Source: REEB85 sp018971455 (lineage in GTDB: Bacteria > Pseudomonadota > Alphaproteobacteria > Acetobacterales > Acetobacteraceae). Taken from it: 33,673 nt of DNA. The DNA is taken from contig JAGWNT010000039.1 of the NCBI GenBank assembly GCA_028871195.1, positions 1 to 33,673 on the forward strand, given 5' to 3'. Shown one piece after another: positions 14,577 to 26,077 of this stretch. Each line of letters starts with the position of its first letter. Position 1 is the stretch's first letter. Position numbers and translations under genes: made by a program. Below the pieces are notes generated by a model. The model was not told where the DNA came from, ran no database searches, and saw nothing but the letters and a program-made list of their open reading frames with translations.

Positions 14577-17500
14577 ATGAGCCAGCGCATCGAAACCGGC
14601 GAGGCCTTCGTCTCCGCCTGGCATGCCAATGCGGATGCGCTGGCCGATACCTATACGCCCGACATGGAGCACGATGCCTGCGGCGTCGGGCTGATCGCCG
14701 CGCTTGACGGCAAGCGGCGGCGCGACATCGTCGAGGCCGGCATCAACGCGCTGCGCGCGGTGTGGCATCGCGGCGCCGTCGATGCCGACGGCAAGACCGG
14801 TGACGGTGCCGGCATCCATATCGAAATCCCGCAGGATTTTTTTGCCGAGGCGATTCGCCGCGGCGGCGACCGGTTGCGGCCGGGGCCGATCGGCGTCGGC
14901 CAGGTGTTTCTGCCCAAGACCGATCTTTCGGCGCAGGAGCGCTGCCGGCAGATCGTCGAGAGCGAGATCCTGGCGTTCGGCTATCAGATCTATGGCTGGC
15001 GGCAGGTGCCGATCAATGTCGAGTGCATCGGCGAGAAGGCCAATGCGACGCGACCGGAGATCGAGCAGATCATGCTGTGGAATCCGCGCCATGGCGGTGC
15101 GGGGGTGGATGAGGCGAGCTTCGAGCGCGACCTCTATGTGATCCGCCGGCGCATCGAGAAGCAGGCCATCGCGGCGCAGATTCCCGAGCTGTATTTCTGC
15201 TCGCTGTCCTGCCGCTCGATCATCTACAAGGGCATGTTCCTGGCCGAGAGCCTGACGGAGTTCTATCCCGATCTGCTCGACGAGCGGTTCGTCTCGCGGT
15301 TTGCCATCTATCACCAGCGCTATTCGACCAACACGTTTCCCACCTGGCGGTTGGCGCAGCCCTTCCGCATGCTGGCGCATAATGGCGAGATCAACACCGT
15401 CAGCGGCAACATCAACTGGATGAAGTCGCACGAGACGCGGCTCTCCGACCCCGCGCTCGATGCCTACATGGATGATATCAAGCCGGTGATCCAAGCCGGC
15501 GGGTCCGACACGGCGACCTTGGACAATGTCTTCGAGGTGCTGGTGCGCGCCGGGCGCGATGCGCCGATGACCAAGGCGATGATGATCCCCGCGAGCATCG
15601 GCAATGACGCGACCATGCCGCAGGGGCATCGCGACCTGTTTCTGTACTGCAACGCGGTGATGGAGCCGTGGGACGGACCGGCGGCGATTGCCGCGACCGA
15701 CGGACGCTGGGTGATTGCGGGGCTGGACCGCAATGGCCTGCGGCCGCTGCGCTACACCGTCAGCAACAGGGCCATGCTGGTGGTGGGCAGCGAGACCGGC
15801 ATGGTCAAGCTCGACGAGAGCGAGGTGGTCGAGAAAGGCCGCGTCGGCCCCGGGCAGACCATCGGCGTCGATCTCGACGCGGCGGCGTTCTATGGCGACG
15901 AGGCGATGAAGGACATGCTGGCGGCGCGCCAGCCATTCAGCGAATGGTCCAAGCGCATCCGCCAGATCGACCACATCATCAAGACCGATGCGCCCGAGCC
16001 GGTGCTGTTCGAGGGCGAGGTGCTGCGCCGGCGGCAACTTGCCGTCGGGACGACGATGGAGGAGCTCGAGCTGATCCTGCACCCGATGGTCGAGGACGGG
16101 CAGGAGGCGACCGGCAGCATGGGCGACGACACGCCGATTGCCGTGCTCTCGGAGAAATACCGCGGGCTGCACCACTACTTCCGCCAGGCCTTCAGCCAGG
16201 TGACCAACCCGCCGATCGACAGCCTGCGCGAGACGCGGGTGATGTCGCTCAAGACGCGTCTGGGCAATCTGGGCAACGTGCTCGACGAGGATTCGAGCCA
16301 GTTCGATCTGTTGCAGCTGGAAAGCCCGGTTCTGTCCAATGCCGAGTTCGCGGCGATGCGCGCGACGATGGCCGAGAGCGCCTGCGTGGTCGACTGCACC
16401 TTCCCGGTGAGCGAAGGCGAGACCGGGTTGCGTGCCGCGCTGGAGCGCATCCGCCGCGAGGCCGAGGAGGGCGTGCGGGCCGGTTGCACCCATGTGATCC
16501 TGACCGACGAGGCGACCGGGCCGGAGCGGGCGGGGATTCCCATGATCCTCGGTACGGCCGGGGTGCACACGCATCTGGTGCGTTCCTCGCTGCGAACCTT
16601 CACGAGCCTGAACGTGCGCGCCGCCGAGTGCATGGACGTGCACAGCTTCGCCGTGCTGATCGGCGTCGGTGCGACGACGGTGAATGCCTACATGGCGCAG
16701 GAGAGCATCGCCGATCGCCACCGGCGCGGGCTGTTCGGCGAAATGTCGCTGAAGGATGCCGTGCAGCGCTTCAAGAAGGCGATCGACAAGGGTCTGCTCA
16801 AGACCATGTCCAAGATGGGCATCTCGGTCATCTCCTCCTATCGCGGCGGCTACAGCTTCGAGGCGATCGGCCTGTCGCGGGCGCTCGTGGCGGAGTTCTT
16901 TCCCGGTATGCAGTCGCGCATCTCGGGCATTGGGTTGTCGGGCATCGCGCGCAAGGTGCTGACGCTGCATGCGGCGGCGTGGGAGGCCGAGCTGGTGAGC
17001 CTGCCGGTGGGCGGCATCTATAAGCTGCGCCGCAAGGGCGAGACCCATGCCTTCGACGGCGCGCTCATTCACATGCTGCAGGAGGCGGTGGCAAGCGACA
17101 GCTACCAGGCCTATCGCCGCTATGCCGACGCGGTGCGGCGCATGCCGCCGATCGCGCTGCGCGACCTGCTGGATTTCCGCGGCGTCGACGAAAATGGCGT
17201 GGGGCCGCAGGCGATTCCGGTGGACGAGGTGGAGAGTATCACCGAAATCCGCAAGCGGCTGGTCTCGCCGGGGATTTCCCTCGGCGCGCTGAGCCCGGAG
17301 GCGCATGAGACGCTGTCGATCGCGATGAACCGCATCGGCGCGCGCAGCGATTCCGGCGAGGGTGGCGAGGACCCGGCGCGCGCCAAGCCGCGGGCCAATG
17401 GTGACAACGCCTCCTCGGCGATCAAGCAGATCGCCTCGGGGCGATTCGGCGTGACGGCGGAATATCTCAATGCCTGCCGGGAGATCGAGATCAAGGTGGC

Positions 17501-19142
17501 GCAGGGCGCCAAGCCTGGCGAGGGCGGGCAGCTGCCCGGCTTCAAGGTGACCGGGCTGATCGCCAAGCTGCGCCATTCGACGCCCGGGGTGATGCTGATC
17601 AGCCCGCCGCCGCATCACGATATCTATTCGATCGAGGATCTCGCCCAGCTGATCTACGATCTCAAGCAGATCAACCCCGAGGCGACGGTGTGCGTGAAGC
17701 TGGTGGCGCGCAGCGGCATCGGCACGATCGCGGCGGGTGTCGCCAAGGCCAAGGCCGACGCGATCCTGATCTCGGGCCATTCCGGCGGCACAGGGGCGAG
17801 CCCGCAGACCTCGGTGAAATATGCTGGGCTGCCGTGGGAGATGGGGCTGTCGGAGGCGCATCAGGTGCTGATGCTGAACCGGCTGCGCCACAAGGTGAAG
17901 CTGCGCACCGATGGCGGGTTGAAGACCGGGCGCGACGTGGTGATCGCGGCGATGCTGGGGGCGGAGGAATTCGGCATCGGCACCGCCTCGCTGGTGGCGA
18001 TGGGCTGCATCATGGTGCGTCAGTGCCATTCCAACACCTGCCCGGTGGGGGTGTGCACGCAGGACGAGAAGCTGCGCGCCAAGTTCGAGGGCACGCCGGA
18101 GAAGGTGATCAACCTGTTCAGCTTCATTGCCGAGGATGTGCGCCACATCCTGGCGGGCCTCGGGGTGCGCACGCTGGCCGAGGTGATCGGGCGGACCGAT
18201 CTGCTGCACCAGGTCAGCCGCGGGTCGGAATACCTCGACGATCTCGACCTCAATCCGCTGCTGGTGCAGGCCGATCCGGGACCCTATGCGCGCTACTGCA
18301 CCTTGCAGGGACGCAACGAGGTGCCGGAGACGCTGGACGCGCAGATGATCGCCGATGCGGCGCCGCTGTTCGAGCAGGGCGAGAAGATGCAGTTGCAATA
18401 CGGCATCCGCAACACGCACCGCGCCATCGGCACGAAGATCAGCAGCCGCATCGTGCGCCGTTTCGGCATGACGGCGCTGCAGCCGGGACACCTGACGGTG
18501 CGGCTGCGGGGCTCCGCGGGGCAGTCGCTCGGCGCCTTCGGGGTACAGGGGCTGAAGTTGGAGGTGTTCGGCGATGCCAACGACTATGTCGGCAAGGGGC
18601 TGTCCGGCGCCACCATCGTGGTGCGGCCGGCGCCGTCTTCCGCGCTGATGAGCCAGCACAACACCATCATCGGCAATACCGTGCTCTATGGCGCGACCTC
18701 GGGCGAGCTATTCGCGGCCGGGCAGGCGGGCGAGCGTTTCGCCGTACGCAATTCCGGCGCGATCGCCGTGGTGGAGGGGTGTGGCTCCAACGGTTGCGAA
18801 TACATGACCGGCGGCACGGTGGTGGTGCTGGGCAGCGTGGGCGACAATTTCGGCGCCGGGTTCACCGGCGGGATGGCCTTTGTCTATGACCCGGAAGGCC
18901 AGTTCGAATTGCGGCTCAATCGCGACACGCTGCTCTGGCAGCGCGTGGCGACCGCGCATTGGGAGGGCGTGCTGCGCGCCCTGGTCGAGCGCCATGCCGC
19001 GGAGACGGCGAGCCGGTATGCGCGCATGCTGGTGCAGGATTGGGACCGCGCATTGCCGCATTTCTGGCAGGTGGTGCCGAAGGAATATGTGAAATATCTG
19101 GAGGCGCCGCTGGGCGAGGAGGCGGCAGCGCTGCGCGCATAG
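14577..19142 (+). CDS. gltB: Glutamate synthase (NADPH) large subunit
   Basis: The alpha subunit of GOGAT hydrolyses glutamine and uses the ammonia with 2-oxoglutarate and electrons from GltD to make glutamate. The 1521-residue protein begins with a propeptide of about 34 residues before the nucleophile Cys35 in HDACGVGLIA, which must be exposed by cleavage. The class II amidotransferase domain follows (RYSTNTFPTWRLAQPFRMLAHNGEINT), then the central linker domain, the FMN synthase domain (SGHSGGTGASPQTS) and the [3Fe-4S] cysteines 1144, 1150 and 1155 in the CIMVRQCHSNTC segment. The C-terminal GXGXG beta-helix completes it. AAGGAG lies 9 bases before the ATG. Length and cysteine spacing match the Azospirillum enzyme. 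Confidence 0.98.
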   Translation: MSQRIETGEAFVSAWHANADALADTYTPDMEHDACGVGLIAALDGKRRRDIVEAGINALRAVWHRGAVDADGKTGDGAGIHIEIPQDFFAEAIRRGGDRLRPGPIGVGQVFLPKTDLSAQERCRQIVESEILAFGYQIYGWRQVPINVECIGEKANATRPEIEQIMLWNPRHGGAGVDEASFERDLYVIRRRIEKQAIAAQIPELYFCSLSCRSIIYKGMFLAESLTEFYPDLLDERFVSRFAIYHQRYSTNTFPTWRLAQPFRMLAHNGEINTVSGNINWMKSHETRLSDPALDAYMDDIKPVIQAGGSDTATLDNVFEVLVRAGRDAPMTKAMMIPASIGNDATMPQGHRDLFLYCNAVMEPWDGPAAIAATDGRWVIAGLDRNGLRPLRYTVSNRAMLVVGSETGMVKLDESEVVEKGRVGPGQTIGVDLDAAAFYGDEAMKDMLAARQPFSEWSKRIRQIDHIIKTDAPEPVLFEGEVLRRRQLAVGTTMEELELILHPMVEDGQEATGSMGDDTPIAVLSEKYRGLHHYFRQAFSQVTNPPIDSLRETRVMSLKTRLGNLGNVLDEDSSQFDLLQLESPVLSNAEFAAMRATMAESACVVDCTFPVSEGETGLRAALERIRREAEEGVRAGCTHVILTDEATGPERAGIPMILGTAGVHTHLVRSSLRTFTSLNVRAAECMDVHSFAVLIGVGATTVNAYMAQESIADRHRRGLFGEMSLKDAVQRFKKAIDKGLLKTMSKMGISVISSYRGGYSFEAIGLSRALVAEFFPGMQSRISGIGLSGIARKVLTLHAAAWEAELVSLPVGGIYKLRRKGETHAFDGALIHMLQEAVASDSYQAYRRYADAVRRMPPIALRDLLDFRGVDENGVGPQAIPVDEVESITEIRKRLVSPGISLGALSPEAHETLSIAMNRIGARSDSGEGGEDPARAKPRANGDNASSAIKQIASGRFGVTAEYLNACREIEIKVAQGAKPGEGGQLPGFKVTGLIAKLRHSTPGVMLISPPPHHDIYSIEDLAQLIYDLKQINPEATVCVKLVARSGIGTIAAGVAKAKADAILISGHSGGTGASPQTSVKYAGLPWEMGLSEAHQVLMLNRLRHKVKLRTDGGLKTGRDVVIAAMLGAEEFGIGTASLVAMGCIMVRQCHSNTCPVGVCTQDEKLRAKFEGTPEKVINLFSFIAEDVRHILAGLGVRTLAEVIGRTDLLHQVSRGSEYLDDLDLNPLLVQADPGPYARYCTLQGRNEVPETLDAQMIADAAPLFEQGEKMQLQYGIRNTHRAIGTKISSRIVRRFGMTALQPGHLTVRLRGSAGQSLGAFGVQGLKLEVFGDANDYVGKGLSGATIVVRPAPSSALMSQHNTIIGNTVLYGATSGELFAAGQAGERFAVRNSGAIAVVEGCGSNGCEYMTGGTVVVLGSVGDNFGAGFTGGMAFVYDPEGQFELRLNRDTLLWQRVATAHWEGVLRALVERHAAETASRYARMLVQDWDRALPHFWQVVPKEYVKYLEAPLGEEAAALRA

Positions 19143-19200
19143 GCCGGGCGCGCAGGCAGGTGGTTGGCGAAGTGCTGCGCGGGTGCCATAAGCGGCGCTG

Positions 19201-19869
19201 ATGCGCCTCGTATATCACCTGCCGCTCTGCCCCTATTCGCGCAAGGTCCGTCTCGTGCTGGCCGAGAAGCGCCTGCCGTTCGAGTTGCGCGTGGAGAAGG
19301 TGTGGGAAGGGCGCGCGGAGTATGTGCAGACCAATCCCGCCGGCACGGTGCCGAGCTTCATCGAGGATGGCGGGCTGGCGGTCGCCGATTCAGGCGTGAT
19401 CTGCGAATATCTCGAAGAGGCCTATCCGGATATCGCGCTGCTCGGCACGACGCTCGGCGAGCGGGTGGAGGTGCGCCGGCTGGTCGCCTGGTTCGACGGC
19501 AAGTTCGCCCGCGAGGTGACGGACCTGCTGATCGGCGAGAAATACCTCAAACGCATTTCCGGCCGGGGACAGCCCGATGCCGGGGCGTTGCGCGCCGGCT
19601 ACGCCAATTTGCGCGCGCATTTGCAGCATATCGGCTGGCTCGCCGAGACGCGGAAGAACCTGGCCGGGAGTGCGATGTCGCTGGCCGATTTCGCGGCGGC
19701 CGCCCATCTGTCGGTGCTCGACTTCCTCGGCGATGTCGATTGGAGCCTGAGCCCGGCGGCGCGCGACTGGTATGCGCGGATGAAGTCCCGGCCGAGCTTT
19801 CGCCCGCTGCTCGCCGACCGGGTGGCCGGGCTCATGCCGCCGGCGCACTACGCCGATCTGGATTTCTGA
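19201..19869 (+). CDS. fzlA: GST-fold protein, probable FtsZ-binding protein FzlA
   Basis: This is a 222-residue glutathione S-transferase-fold protein. It has an N-terminal thioredoxin-like domain with CPYSRKVRLVLAEK (10-23), the cis-Pro loop NPAGTVPSFIEDGG and the ADSGVICEYLEE segment. An all-helical C-terminal domain with MSLADFAAAAHLSVLDFLGDV follows. The tail ends HYADLDF. From memory, the alphaproteobacterial cell-division protein FzlA shares this overall sequence style and a conserved DLDF end implicated in binding FtsZ, so I favour FzlA over a detoxifying GST. No division gene is adjacent. The gene starts 58 bases after gltB and may be read from it. The Shine-Dalgarno is weak. Confidence 0.75.
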   Translation: MRLVYHLPLCPYSRKVRLVLAEKRLPFELRVEKVWEGRAEYVQTNPAGTVPSFIEDGGLAVADSGVICEYLEEAYPDIALLGTTLGERVEVRRLVAWFDGKFAREVTDLLIGEKYLKRISGRGQPDAGALRAGYANLRAHLQHIGWLAETRKNLAGSAMSLADFAAAAHLSVLDFLGDVDWSLSPAARDWYARMKSRPSFRPLLADRVAGLMPPAHYADLDF

Positions 19870-19914
19870 CGCCGGCCGGCTGGCCCGGGGCTTGCCGCTT
19901 GGTGCCGTCTCCTC

Positions 19915-21273
19915 TCAGGCGGCGGTGGGATGCGCGCCGCCCGCGACGAAACGTTCGAGCCAATGGATGGTGTAGTCGCCTGACTGAAACTGCGGATCCT
20001 CGATGATCCGCTGATGCAGCGGCAGCGTGGTCTTGATGCCGAGGACGGCGAATTCGGCGAGGCTGCGGCGCATGCGCGCGATCGCCTCGGCGCGCGTCGG
20101 GGCGTGGACGATCAGCTTGGCGACCATGCTGTCGTAATAGGGCGGCACCATGTAGCCGGCATACAGCGCCGAATCGACGCGCACGCCGAGGCCGCCGGGC
20201 GCGTGGAAGGCGGAGACGCGGCCCGGCGTGGGCATGAAGGTGTCGGGGTCTTCGGCGTTGATGCGGCACTCGATCGCGTGGCCCGAGAAGGTGATGTCGC
20301 TCTGCGCGTAGCCGAGTTTCTGGCCGGCGGCGATGCGGATCTGCTCGCGCACCAGATCGATGCCGCAGACCATTTCGGTGACCGGGTGCTCGACCTGCAG
20401 GCGGGTGTTCATTTCGATGAACGAGAACTGCCCGTCCTGGTAGAGGAACTCCAGCGTGCCGGCGTTGCGGTAGCCGAGCCGGGCGAGGCCGGCGGTGACG
20501 GTGGCGCCGATGGCGTCACGCTGGGCCGCGGAGAGCGCCGGCGAGCCGGCCTCTTCGAGCACTTTCTGGTGGCGGCGCTGGAGGCTGCAATCGCGCTCGC
20601 CGAAATGCACCACATTGCCGTAGGAATCGGCCATCACCTGAAGCTCGATATGGCGCGGGCGGTCGAGGTATTTCTCGATATAGACGGCATCGTTGCCGAA
20701 CGCGGCGCGGGCCTCGCCGCGCGCGACGCGCCAGGCCTCCTCGAGCGAATCGGGGCTGGCAGCGACCTTCATGCCGCGCCCGCCGCCGCCGGCCGCGGCC
20801 TTGATCAGCACGGGGTAGCCGATGGCGTCGGCGATCTTCGCCGCTTCGTCGAGGTCGCTCACCTCGCCGTCCGAGCCCGGTACCAGCGGCACGCCGAGGC
20901 CGGCCATGGCGGTCTTGGCGGCGATCTTGTCGCCCATCATGCGGATATGGTCGGCCGAGGGGCCGATGAAGGTCAGGCCATGCGCCTCGACCATGTCGGC
21001 GAAGGCAGCGTTCTCGGAGAGGAAGCCGTAGCCGGGGTGGATCGCGTCCGCGCCGGTCACGGCGGCCGCGGACAGGATGGCGGCGACGTTGAGGTAGGAG
21101 TCGCGTGCGGCCGGCGGGCCGATGCACACGCTCTCATCGGCCAGGCGCACGTGCATCGCCTCGGCATCGGCGGTGGAGTGGACGGCGACGGTAGGGATGC
21201 CGAGCTCGCGGCAGGCGCGCTGGATGCGCAGCGCGATTTCGCCGCGATTGGCGATGAGGATCTTCTGGAACAA
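19915..21273 (-). CDS. accC: Acetyl-CoA carboxylase biotin carboxylase subunit
   Basis: AccC carboxylates the biotin on AccB using ATP and bicarbonate, the first half-reaction of malonyl-CoA synthesis. The 452-residue protein has the N-terminal ILIANRGEIALRI, the ATP-grasp glycine loop KAAAGGGGRGMKV, and the catalytic segment FIEMNTRLQVEHPVTE. Length is typical. The start is TTG at 21273 (TTG-TTC-CAG-AAG), giving FQKILIANRG in the expected register; no ATG or GTG is available in frame upstream. It begins 4 bases after the accB stop, without a clear Shine-Dalgarno, so coupled translation is likely. It is the last gene of the minus-strand block and converges on fzlA. Confidence 0.97.
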   Translation of the reverse strand: MFQKILIANRGEIALRIQRACRELGIPTVAVHSTADAEAMHVRLADESVCIGPPAARDSYLNVAAILSAAAVTGADAIHPGYGFLSENAAFADMVEAHGLTFIGPSADHIRMMGDKIAAKTAMAGLGVPLVPGSDGEVSDLDEAAKIADAIGYPVLIKAAAGGGGRGMKVAASPDSLEEAWRVARGEARAAFGNDAVYIEKYLDRPRHIELQVMADSYGNVVHFGERDCSLQRRHQKVLEEAGSPALSAAQRDAIGATVTAGLARLGYRNAGTLEFLYQDGQFSFIEMNTRLQVEHPVTEMVCGIDLVREQIRIAAGQKLGYAQSDITFSGHAIECRINAEDPDTFMPTPGRVSAFHAPGGLGVRVDSALYAGYMVPPYYDSMVAKLIVHAPTRAEAIARMRRSLAEFAVLGIKTTLPLHQRIIEDPQFQSGDYTIHWLERFVAGGAHPTAA

Positions 21274-21277
21274 GGGC

Positions 21278-21739
21278 CTAGTCCAGGATGACCAGGGGCT
21301 GGCCGTATTCCACCGGGGCGCCGGCGGCGACCAGGATGCGCGTGACGGTGCCGGCTTTCGGCGCCTTGATCTGGTTGAAGGTCTTCATCGCCTCGATCAG
21401 CAGCAGCGTCTGCCCGGCGGTGACCGTCTGGCCCGGGGTGACGAAGGTGGCCGCCCCTGGTTCGGGGGAGAGATAGGCAATGCCGACCATCGGGCTGAGC
21501 ACGGCGCCGGGGTGGGCGGATTCGTCGGCAGCTTCGGGCGGTGGCGGGGCGGCGGCGGCGGCGATGGCGGGGCCGGCGGCCGGCAGCGCGACGGTCGTGA
21601 CCGCGGCGGGTGCCGCGTGCAGGGTGCGCACGACACGGATGCGCCCCTCCTTGCCCTCGATCTCGATTTCGCTGAGCCCGGTATCGGCGAGAATGGTGGC
21701 CAGCGCGCGGACAGCCTCGGCGTCGAACGGGAGGGTCAT
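21278..21739 (-). CDS. accB: Acetyl-CoA carboxylase biotin carboxyl carrier protein
   Basis: AccB carries biotin between the biotin carboxylase and carboxyltransferase of acetyl-CoA carboxylase. The 153-residue protein has the conserved N-terminal helix (RALATILADTGLSEIEIEG), a mobile Ala/Pro-rich linker (about 43-76) and a C-terminal biotinyl domain. The biotinylated lysine is Lys119 in LLLIEAMKTFNQI; the usual motif is EAMKMMN, so the residues after Lys differ but the EAMK core is intact. Its ATG overlaps the aroQ stop as ATGA (21736-21739). A longer upstream in-frame reading lies inside aroQ and was discarded. Confidence 0.96.
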   Translation of the reverse strand: MTLPFDAEAVRALATILADTGLSEIEIEGKEGRIRVVRTLHAAPAAVTTVALPAAGPAIAAAAAPPPPEAADESAHPGAVLSPMVGIAYLSPEPGAATFVTPGQTVTAGQTLLLIEAMKTFNQIKAPKAGTVTRILVAAGAPVEYGQPLVILD

Positions 21740-22197
21740 TCCTGTGCCTCGAGCAAATCGGCCATGGCGGTGAGAGCGTAGCGGTAGCCGGCGATGCCGA
21801 GGCCGCAGATGACCCCGGTGGCGCCGCGGGAGACGAAGGAGTGGTGGCGGAACTCCTCGCGGCGGTGGATGTTGGTGATGTGGACTTCGATCACCGGCAG
21901 CTGGGTGGACAGCAGGGCGTCCAGCAGGGCGATCGAGGTGCTGGTGTAGCCGGCCGGGTTGACCACGATGCCGGCGGCGCGGCCACGGCATTCCTGCACC
22001 CAGGAGATCAGCTCGCCCTCGCCGTTGGTCTGGCGGAAATCGATCGCCAGGCCGAGCTGCTCGCCCGCCTCGGCGCAGAGCGCCTCGACATCATCGAGCG
22101 TCGCGCGGCCGTAGAGCTCCGGCTCGCGCAGGCCGAGCATGTTCATGTTCGGGCCGTTCAGAACCGCGACCAGGGGCAGGGGGGAGGATAAAGACAT
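21736..22197 (-). CDS. aroQ: Type II 3-dehydroquinate dehydratase
   Basis: AroQ converts 3-dehydroquinate to 3-dehydroshikimate in aromatic amino-acid synthesis. The 153-residue length and dodecameric-type motifs are standard: NGPNMNMLGLREPELYG with catalytic Tyr29 and Arg24, VVNPAGYTSTSIAL, and EVHITNIHRREEFRHHS with catalytic His106 and Arg113. The order aroQ-accB-accC is common in proteobacteria. Here aroQ starts 32 bases after the livF stop. That spacing carries only a GC-rich palindrome (GCCCGCGGGC) without a T-run, so it may be transcribed from the liv promoter or from its own. Confidence 0.96.
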   Translation of the reverse strand: MSLSSPLPLVAVLNGPNMNMLGLREPELYGRATLDDVEALCAEAGEQLGLAIDFRQTNGEGELISWVQECRGRAAGIVVNPAGYTSTSIALLDALLSTQLPVIEVHITNIHRREEFRHHSFVSRGATGVICGLGIAGYRYALTAMADLLEAQE

Positions 22198-22229
22198 GCC
22201 AGCGGCTTAGCACGCCGCCCGCGGGCGCC

Positions 22230-22949
22230 TCAATGGCCGCCCTCGAGGTAGGCGGCGCGGATCTCCGGGCGGGCCAGAAGCTCCGCCCCGCCGCCGGCCA
22301 TGGTGATGGCGCCGTTCACCAGCACGTAGCCGCGATGGGCCAGGCGGAGCGCCTGGAAGGCGTTCTGCTCGACCAGCAGGACGGTCAGGCCGGTGCTGCG
22401 GTTGAGCTCGCGGATGGCGCCGAAGATCTGGCGCACGACCAGGGGGGCGAGGCCGAGGCTGGGCTCGTCGAGCAGCAGCAGCCGGGGGCGGCTCATCAGG
22501 GCGCGGCCGATCGCCAGCATCTGCTGCTCCCCGCCCGAGAGCGTGCCGCCGCGCTGGGCGGCGCGCTCCTTGAGGCGGGGGAAGAGCTCCATGACCTGGG
22601 CGAGGGTCTCTTCGGTCTCGGCGCTGTCGCGGCCATGGGCGCCCATCAGCAGGTTCTCGAAGACGCTCATGCGCGGGAAGATGCGCCGGCCCTCGGGCGA
22701 CTGGGCGATGCCCTGGCGCATGATGAGGTGGGTGGGAAGCTGGGTGATGTCCGCCCCGGCATAGGTGATCTGGCCGTCACGGGCGCGCGGGCTGCCGCAG
22801 ATGGTCATCATCAGGGTGGATTTGCCGGCCCCGTTGGCGCCGATGAGGGTGACGATCTCACCCTCGTTGACCTCCATGTCGACGCCCTTGAGCGCCTGGA
22901 TGGCGCCGTAATAGGCGGTGACGCCGGACAGGCTGAGCAGGGTGCTCAT
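22230..22949 (-). CDS. livF: Branched-chain amino-acid-type ABC transporter ATPase LivF
   Basis: LivF is one of two cytoplasmic ATPases of a HAAT-family uptake system for branched-chain amino acids or related compounds. The 239-residue protein has Walker A GANGAGKST (37-45), the LivF-typical QSPEGRRIFPRMSVFENLLMGA, signature LSGGEQQMLAIGRAL, Walker B LLLLDEPSLGLAP and the H-loop replaced by VEQNA, as is normal for LivF. Its ATG overlaps the livG stop by 4 bases. The gene is the last of livHMGF. Confidence 0.95.
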   Translation of the reverse strand: MSTLLSLSGVTAYYGAIQALKGVDMEVNEGEIVTLIGANGAGKSTLMMTICGSPRARDGQITYAGADITQLPTHLIMRQGIAQSPEGRRIFPRMSVFENLLMGAHGRDSAETEETLAQVMELFPRLKERAAQRGGTLSGGEQQMLAIGRALMSRPRLLLLDEPSLGLAPLVVRQIFGAIRELNRSTGLTVLLVEQNAFQALRLAHRGYVLVNGAITMAGGGAELLARPEIRAAYLEGGH

Positions 22950-23769
22950 TGGGCGGCCTCCACCACGATCTCATCCTCGTCGCCCTCGCCGAGATAGGCG
23001 GCGATGACTTTCGGGTCGTTGCGGATTTCGTCGGGCGTGCCGTCGGCGATCAGCTTGCCGTGGTCGAGGACGACGATGTGGTCGGAAATGCGCATCACCA
23101 CGCCCATGTCGTGCTCGATCAGCAGCAGCGAGCAGCCGCCGGCGCGGATGTGCATCAGGAGGTTCGAGAGCTCCTCGCTCTCGCGCGGGTTGAGGCCGGC
23201 GGCCGGTTCGTCGAGGCAGAGCAGCACCGGGTCGGTGCACATGGCGCGCGCGATCTCCAGGCGCCGCTGGTCGCCGTAGGGTAGGGCGCCGGCGGGGTCA
23301 TCGGCGCGGGCGAGCAGGCCGATGGTGTCGAGCCAGTGGCGCGCCTTGTCCATCGCCACGCGCTGGTGGGCGCGGTAGCCGCCGAGGCCGAACACGGCGA
23401 GCAGGCCGTGCCCGACATGGGGCATGAGCATGTTGTGCTGGGCGACCATGAGGTTTTCCAGCACCGTCATGCCGGCGAACAGGCGGATGTTCTGGAAGGT
23501 GCGCGCGACCTTGGCGCGGCGGGCGATGCGGTGGCCGGGCATGGCCTGCAGGGCGAAGCGTGCGCCCGAGGGGTGCAGCAGGTCGAGGGCGCCGGAGGTC
23601 GGCTTGTAGAAGCCGGTGATGCAGTTGAAGACCGTCGTCTTGCCCGCCCCGTTGGGGCCGATGACGGCGGTGATATCGCCGCGGCGCGCCACGAAGGAGA
23701 GCATGTTGACGGCGAGCAGGCCGCCGAATCGCATGGTGAGGTGCTCGACATTCAGCAGATCGGTGCCCA

Positions 23770-23770
<1 letters not shown>
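22946..23770 (-). CDS. livG: Branched-chain amino-acid-type ABC transporter ATPase LivG
   Basis: LivG is the second ATPase of the uptake system. The 274-residue protein has Walker A GPNGAGKTT (38-46), an insert after the phosphate-binding region as in the LivG subgroup (ARTFQNIRLFAGMTVLENLMVAQHN), the family's unusual signature LPYGDQRRLEIARA in place of LSGGQ, Walker B LLCLDEPAAGLNP, and H-loop LIEHDMGVVM. The C-terminus is acidic (GEGDEDEIVVE). Its ATG shares one base with the livM stop, and its stop overlaps livF by 4 bases. Confidence 0.95.
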
Positions 23771-26006
<2,236 letters not shown>

Positions 26007-26077
26007 GTTTTCGTGTTCTGATCCATGCAGAGACGGAAGCACGGGGATGCGGCCAGCGCAAGGGTCGCGCCCGGCGC

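Noticed and set aside
14493..18659. Open frame of 1388 codons antisense to gltB
   Set aside because: It lies wholly opposite a clearly functional gltB, has no recognisable domain, and its length follows from GC-rich third positions. Similar long antisense frames occur at 942-3197, 3483-5474, 12335-13642 and 27525-29222.
22205..22228. GC-rich palindrome between livF and aroQ as a terminator
   Set aside because: No T-run follows and the stem is only about 5 bp.
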